A DNA stretch of 10,371 nucleotides, from assembly GCA_014885115.2 (NCBI GenBank), contig WKLE02003404.1:1-10371 (forward strand), read 5' to 3'. This stretch comes from Asterionellopsis glacialis (lineage: Eukaryota > Bacillariophyta > Plagiogrammaphyceae > Rhaphoneidales > Asterionellopsidaceae). Below the pieces are notes generated by a model. The model was not told the origin of the DNA. It did no database searches and worked only from the letters and a program-made list of their open reading frames with translations. The translations under genes were made by a program, and so were the position numbers. The number at the start of each line of letters is the position of its first letter. Positions within the stretch are counted from its first letter, which is position 1. Shown piece after piece: positions 6,841 to 10,371 of the stretch.

Positions 6841-7043
6841 CTAGTAGCATAAACTAGAATTCCAGGACATCTTGTTGATCATCCCACATTCAAAGTTCAA
6901 ATCTTTAGACTTGATCATTGCATTGGCAACTTCCTGTTCAGGGAACTACAAAAAAGTTAGTGGGATGGTCTTACCTCTCCCTGATCAAGTTTAGCTTGTA
7001 AATATTGTTGTTTTAAAAAGGTATAGTGTTTGCAAAGGTTGTG
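6841..7043 (-). other. Possible tiny spliced ORF with a 29-nt intron-like gap
   Basis: On the minus strand an open stretch (7043-6975) reads HNLCKHYTFLKQQYLQAK and ends LDQGE. A 29-nt stretch follows (6974-6946) with GTAAGA at its start, CTAAC in the middle and TTTTTTGTAG at its end. The next open stretch (6945-6841) reads FPEQEVANAMIKSKDLNFEC through MSWNSSLCY to a TAG. Unspliced, the frame stops within six codons of the donor. Removing the 29 nt joins the two open segments in phase. No start codon is visible upstream (TAA just before), and no family is recognised. A 29-nt intron would be very short for a diatom, so chance is quite possible. Confidence 0.2.
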
Positions 7044-7352
7044 GTGTTATTTCAATGAGTTTATATGTTGATAATGAACTTTTCTCAATAAATTGTTCCA
7101 ACTCAATGTTCCAACTCAACGTTTCTCAATTAGGTACGGGGAGGCATTGCAAGTCCTTTGAAAGTGGCCGTGTCAAGTAGCGGCACACAAAATATCAAAA
7201 GGAAGGACACCACCTTTTTGCTCCAGTCAAATGGAATGATAACCTGCCGCTTTAAATATATAGCGCGTGGAAAAAAGCTCCCACAAGCGATGAAGGAATT
7301 TTGTTTAGTAGTTATTAAAGATAATTATACCATGTAATTATTGACTTGCTCT
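7044..7352. other. Intergenic region including the 3' flank of the membrane protein gene
   Basis: No ORF was found. Because the neighbouring gene is read leftwards, this holds its 3' untranslated region. Minus-strand sequence after the stop is AT-rich (TAATTACATGG, TATAATTATC), with no clear AATAAA signal. A short GC-richer stretch with GCGCGTGG is at 7263-7270. Confidence 0.5.
7094..7119. repeat. 13-nt perfect tandem repeat
   Basis: TGTTCCAACTCAA occurs twice in direct succession (7094-7106, 7107-7119). It is flanked by near-identical TTTCTCAATA (7081-7090) and TTTCTCAATT (7122-7131). It looks like replication slippage in an intergenic region. Confidence 0.8.
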
Positions 7353-10300
7353 TTAGTCTTCAATATGCAGAACAGTGATCTTACGATCAAAGCAGCTCTT
7401 ATCAGCCATCATCTTCATGACTTGCTCAGCAGTATACGAACGCGTATCAACGTTGTCAACTGCAATGATTAGGTCCCCTTTAAAGACGTGGCCCTCTAGA
7501 CTAGATCCCGTTTTGACTGTATGTACAGCGGGCCCATCCTTCGTTGAATGGATAACGATTTGCAATTTTCCAGGCGGTGCATAGCAGTCTCGACAAACAA
7601 TGTTATGCATTCTAGTTGGAGAACTGGGTTCAGCGGTCTCGTCATTGGAAGATGAGGACACGATGTCGTCATTTGATCCGTAAGACAACGAATCAGCGGC
7701 AGGGATGCTCTGGGTTGGAGAAGTCGATTTGGCAGCGCTTGTATTAGCTGGTGACCGTCCTGAGGATGTCCTTCGAACATCAGCTATCTTCTTTTCAAGC
7801 CAAACTAAGTCATTGATTAGTTGCTTACTAGCAGAAGCATCATCAGACACATTCGAATTATTAGTTACTTCTGACTGGCCAGATACAGCGGAAGAGGGTG
7901 TTTTTGGTGACCTTGGTGACTTCGATTTTGGAGAAAAGGGTGATTTCAGAAAGCCTAGAATACCTGCTTTTCGTTCACCATTGTTGTCTTTGTCGCCCCC
8001 TGAAAAGTTAAAATGTCTTTTGTACCCAGTTAATGGCTCAACCTCTTTATCTGAGAAACTGGACTCGCTAATGGCGTCCTGTGACGCATTTGACCAGTCA
8101 AGAGCTTGCATTGCGTTTGTCTGATAATAAGCAGATCCATCTGCAGTAGATCTATACCCAGCATGTCGCCTGTCAGTTATGACTTCTTGTCCATGTCTCT
8201 CCACCTCTTCTGAGTTGTCAGCTGTCGAAGGTAAGGCCACACTACGCGTGTTAGGGCTCGCAAGACCTCTCCTATCTCCCGCTTGGTCATTTTGAGCTGG
8301 GCTTTTGGCATTCAACTTTTCGCTCGATCCAATCGTGATGGATCCCGCATTGGTTGGTGTGCTCGCAGCAACAATTTCATCGAGGTTCCGCAACTCTTCG
8401 GAATTAGTGGATACCACCATAGGTGCCTCTCCTCTCTCAAGATCAGACTCTTCGTCTGGGTTTTGTTTCCTTGGAGAACAAGTTGCCACAGCAACAGCAC
8501 AGGCGCCAAGGGCTGCAACAGCAGAGGCGGCGCCGCTATCAACCTGCGTGTTGGAAGGATTTATTTTCTTGTTGGATACCGATGTTTGTGACGATGATGT
8601 TGTCGACGAGGCTACACCAGGAGTACTAGGTTTTTCCTCCGCTTCTTCAGTGAATGAAAAGAGAGATCTGTCGATTGGACTGAATTGGCCTGAACAGGGT
8701 GTAGCGTCTCTCCTTGGTGTCTTGTTGGCTACAGGCATCGTTGAAGCACTTCCAAAGCTAAAAACATCAAACTTCGAGTCTTGGGGGCTTACCACTTCCT
8801 CTGGTGGACTCTCCACGTCGGAATATGCGCTGATGGCGGAGAATACGGATTGGTTATTGGTAACAGAATTGTTAGCATGAAAATGTTCACTTGGGCAAGA
8901 ATCGGATAAGGAGACTTCTTCAAAATCTTCGCCCTCATCTCTGCTACCTCCTTCAACATCTATGTAATTAACATTTGCAATCCTATTTTTGGCGGCAAAG
9001 TCTGATACGTTATCGTCATTTTGTCGGCGTCGATGGAATACAAATACTGCCATGACAACAATCAAAGCAGCTGCACCCAAAATTGTTGAGGTAATGAGAA
9101 CTCTGCCCTCATTTTCATTTTCTGAATTGCCTGGAACACCTCCACCTATCTGTGTTGGTTCACTTCCTTCATTTATTTCACCTATCCCACCATTCCCAGA
9201 ACCAGATCCGTCTCCAGCAACATCACCCGTAGCACCATCTACCCCACCAATACCAGTGCTATTGCTGTTCTCATCAGTAGAAGAATCTCCATCATCTGTG
9301 CCTGGTCCATTGTCTCCTGTGTTAGAGTCGGTGCCTCCGGTGGACGAGTCATCTCCATCACCATTACTGTCACCATTGTCACTAGTAGAAGAATCATCAT
9401 CTGTGCCTGTTCCATTGTCTCCTGTGTTAGAATCGGTGCCTCCGGTGGACGAGTCACCTCCATCACCATTACTGTCACCATTGTCACTAGTAGAAGAATC
9501 GCCACCATCAGTGCCTGTTCCATTGTCTCCTGTGTCGGAGTCGGTGCCTCCGGTGGAAGAGTCACCTCCATCGCCATTGCCATTGCCATCGCCATCGCCA
9601 TCAACGGTACTGTCACCATTGTCACCAGTAGAAGAATCTCCATCATCTGTGCCTGTTCCGTTGTCTCCTGTGTCGGAGTCGGTGCCTCCGGTGGATGAGT
9701 CATCTCCATTTCCATTTCCACCACCAGTATTGTCACCATTGTCACCAGTAGAAGAATCTCCATCATCTGCGCCTGTTTCATTGTCTCCTGTGTTGGAATC
9801 GGTGCCTCCGGTGGATGAGTCACCCCCATCGCCACCACCAGTACTGGTACTGTCACCAGTAGAAGAGTCTCCATCATCTGTGCCAGTTCCATTTTCTCCT
9901 GTGTTGGAATCAGTTCCTCCAGTAGATGAGTCATCTCCATCGCCATCACCAGTACCGTGACCATTGTCACCAGTAGAAGAATCTCCAACATCTGTTCCTG
10001 TTCCGTTATCTCCTGTGTTGGAGTTTGTGCCTCCGGTAGATGAATTATCTTCATTTCCATCACCAGTACTATCACCATTGTCACCAGCAGAAGAATCTCC
10101 ACCACCTGTGCCTGTTCCGTTGTCTCCTGAGTTGGAGTTTGTGCCTCCGGTGGATGAGTCATTTCCATTTCCGTTTGCATTTCCATCACCATTACTGTCA
10201 CCGTTGTCCCCGACAGAAAAATCTCCATCATCCGTACCTGTTCCGTTGTCTCCTATGTTTGAACCAGTGCCTCCGGTGGATGAGTCATCGCCATCACCAG

Positions 10301-10371
10301 TACTGTCACTGTCACTAGTAGAAGAATCTCCATCATCTGTGCCTGTTCCGTTGTCTCCTGTGTTGGAGTCG
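7353..10371 (-). CDS. Single-pass membrane protein with acidic repeat ectodomain and C-terminal PDZ-like domain (partial)
   Basis: One frame is open from the right edge (first full codon at 10370) to TAA at 7353-7355, giving 1005 residues with the N-terminus outside the window. I checked the frame codon by codon through the repeats. Residues 1 to about 360 are Asp/Gly/Ser/Thr/Asn repeats, and about 361-423 a Gly/Asn/Glu-rich stalk. Residues 424-445 are a hydrophobic helix ending in FVFHRRRQ, whose basic residues suggest the C-terminal side is cytoplasmic. Residues 451-920 are Ser/Thr/Pro-rich, with basic SPKSKSPRSPKTP, and include a second Ala-rich hydrophobic run at 613-631. Residues 922-1005 are PDZ-like: RDCYAPPGKLQIVI, DGPAVHTVKTGSSLEG, GDLIIAVDNVDTR, AEQVMKMM, KITVLHIED. 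This C-terminal type is familiar to me from diatom proteins of unknown function. PDZ domains usually bind peptide C-termini, so a scaffold or adhesion role is inference. No intron is seen. Confidence 0.85.
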   Translation of the reverse strand, partial: DSNTGDNGTGTDDGDSSTSDSDSTGDGDDSSTGGTGSNIGDNGTGTDDGDFSVGDNGDSNGDGNANGNGNDSSTGGTNSNSGDNGTGTGGGDSSAGDNGDSTGDGNEDNSSTGGTNSNTGDNGTGTDVGDSSTGDNGHGTGDGDGDDSSTGGTDSNTGENGTGTDDGDSSTGDSTSTGGGDGGDSSTGGTDSNTGDNETGADDGDSSTGDNGDNTGGGNGNGDDSSTGGTDSDTGDNGTGTDDGDSSTGDNGDSTVDGDGDGNGNGDGGDSSTGGTDSDTGDNGTGTDGGDSSTSDNGDSNGDGGDSSTGGTDSNTGDNGTGTDDDSSTSDNGDSNGDGDDSSTGGTDSNTGDNGPGTDDGDSSTDENSNSTGIGGVDGATGDVAGDGSGSGNGGIGEINEGSEPTQIGGGVPGNSENENEGRVLITSTILGAAALIVVMAVFVFHRRRQNDDNVSDFAAKNRIANVNYIDVEGGSRDEGEDFEEVSLSDSCPSEHFHANNSVTNNQSVFSAISAYSDVESPPEEVVSPQDSKFDVFSFGSASTMPVANKTPRRDATPCSGQFSPIDRSLFSFTEEAEEKPSTPGVASSTTSSSQTSVSNKKINPSNTQVDSGAASAVAALGACAVAVATCSPRKQNPDEESDLERGEAPMVVSTNSEELRNLDEIVAASTPTNAGSITIGSSEKLNAKSPAQNDQAGDRRGLASPNTRSVALPSTADNSEEVERHGQEVITDRRHAGYRSTADGSAYYQTNAMQALDWSNASQDAISESSFSDKEVEPLTGYKRHFNFSGGDKDNNGERKAGILGFLKSPFSPKSKSPRSPKTPSSAVSGQSEVTNNSNVSDDASASKQLINDLVWLEKKIADVRRTSSGRSPANTSAAKSTSPTQSIPAADSLSYGSNDDIVSSSSNDETAEPSSPTRMHNIVCRDCYAPPGKLQIVIHSTKDGPAVHTVKTGSSLEGHVFKGDLIIAVDNVDTRSYTAEQVMKMMADKSCFDRKITVLHIED
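9300..10371 (-). repeat. In-frame Asp/Gly/Ser/Thr repeat array in the ectodomain
   Basis: The core TGDNGTGTDDGDSST recurs with GGTxS before it. The codon for the Asp of GDNG falls at 9312, 9417, 9525, 9663, 9783, 9894, 10008, 10122, 10248 and 10353. The spacings are 105, 108, 138, 120, 111, 114, 114, 126 and 105 nt, all multiples of three. Variation is concentrated in a DG/NG run between cores, for example VDGDGDGDGNGNGDGGD near 9555-9605. Core variants include GDNGPGT, GENGTGT and GDNETGA. The array continues past the window edge. The acidic composition resembles calcium-binding or cell-wall-facing ectodomains, but no canonical EF-hand or RTX nonapeptide is present. The low-complexity DNA also keeps other frames open, producing spurious ORFs on both strands. 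Confidence 0.9.

Noticed and set aside
8305..8880. + strand 191-codon ORF and other + ORFs between 7375 and 8880
   Set aside because: They are antisense shadows of the intact minus-strand gene, with no recognisable motifs.
7353..9080. Taking 9080 as the true start of the PDZ-like protein
   Set aside because: The codon there is TTG, in the middle of the transmembrane helix, and the frame is open upstream to the window edge.
8989..9960. Long + strand ORF rich in Ser/Pro/Val (323 codons) across the repeat array
   Set aside because: It is antisense to the repeat-coding frame. Period-three low-complexity DNA keeps it open. It has no domain, and the minus frame joins a transmembrane helix and a PDZ-like domain.
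9239..10231. Minus-strand 330-codon Met/Thr/Glu-rich ORF
   Set aside because: It is another frame of the same repeat DNA. It ends without connecting to any recognisable domain, while the chosen frame runs through to the membrane segment and tail.
9300..10371. CRISPR-like appearance of regularly spaced repeats
   Set aside because: The repeats are in-frame coding units with variable spacing and no unique spacers, in a eukaryotic context.

Overview
This window is eukaryotic nuclear DNA, most likely from a diatom or a related stramenopile. Two things point there: a membrane protein gene whose C-terminal PDZ-like ending (RDCYAPPGKL, DGPAVHTV, GDLIIAVD, AEQVMKMM, ITVLH) matches a protein type I know from diatom genomes, and decayed Ty3/gypsy-type retrotransposon sequence of the sort common in diatoms. 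The taxonomic call rests on recalled motif similarity, not on a search. There are no bacterial-style operons.

Layout. Positions 1-1130 are AT-rich, with short palindromes, three closely spaced hairpins and a short acidic, frameshifted ORF remnant (289-542). Positions 1134-5351 are a graveyard of Ty3/gypsy pieces in the wrong order and in both orientations. The pieces are a capsid-type gag remnant on + (1134-1680), a gag C-terminal/nucleocapsid-like and protease remnant on - (2366-1664), a possible LTR (2507-2863), a truncated integrase tail on - (3262-2897), and a larger RT-RNase H-integrase remnant on - (5351-3294) that repeats the same integrase tail. A 36-bp inverted repeat with three mismatches (2367-2402 and 3270-3305) brackets the truncated integrase copy and the LTR-like part.

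Positions 5352-7352 hold no confident gene. They contain an AT-rich stretch, a 126-bp tandem duplication (6487-6732), a tiny candidate spliced ORF (7043-6841) and a 13-nt tandem repeat. Positions 7353-10371 (-) are one long open frame that runs off the right edge. It has an acidic Asp/Gly/Ser/Thr/Asn repeat ectodomain with at least ten units, one transmembrane helix, a long Ser-rich cytoplasmic region and a C-terminal PDZ-like domain. It is the only gene here that looks intact.

Functionally, the retroelement pieces are dead: every domain has in-frame stops or frameshifts. The membrane protein looks like a single-pass surface protein with a modular scaffold tail. I see no clear new biological system. 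The most notable points are the architecture of that protein and the inverted-repeat-bounded chimeric retroelement segment.
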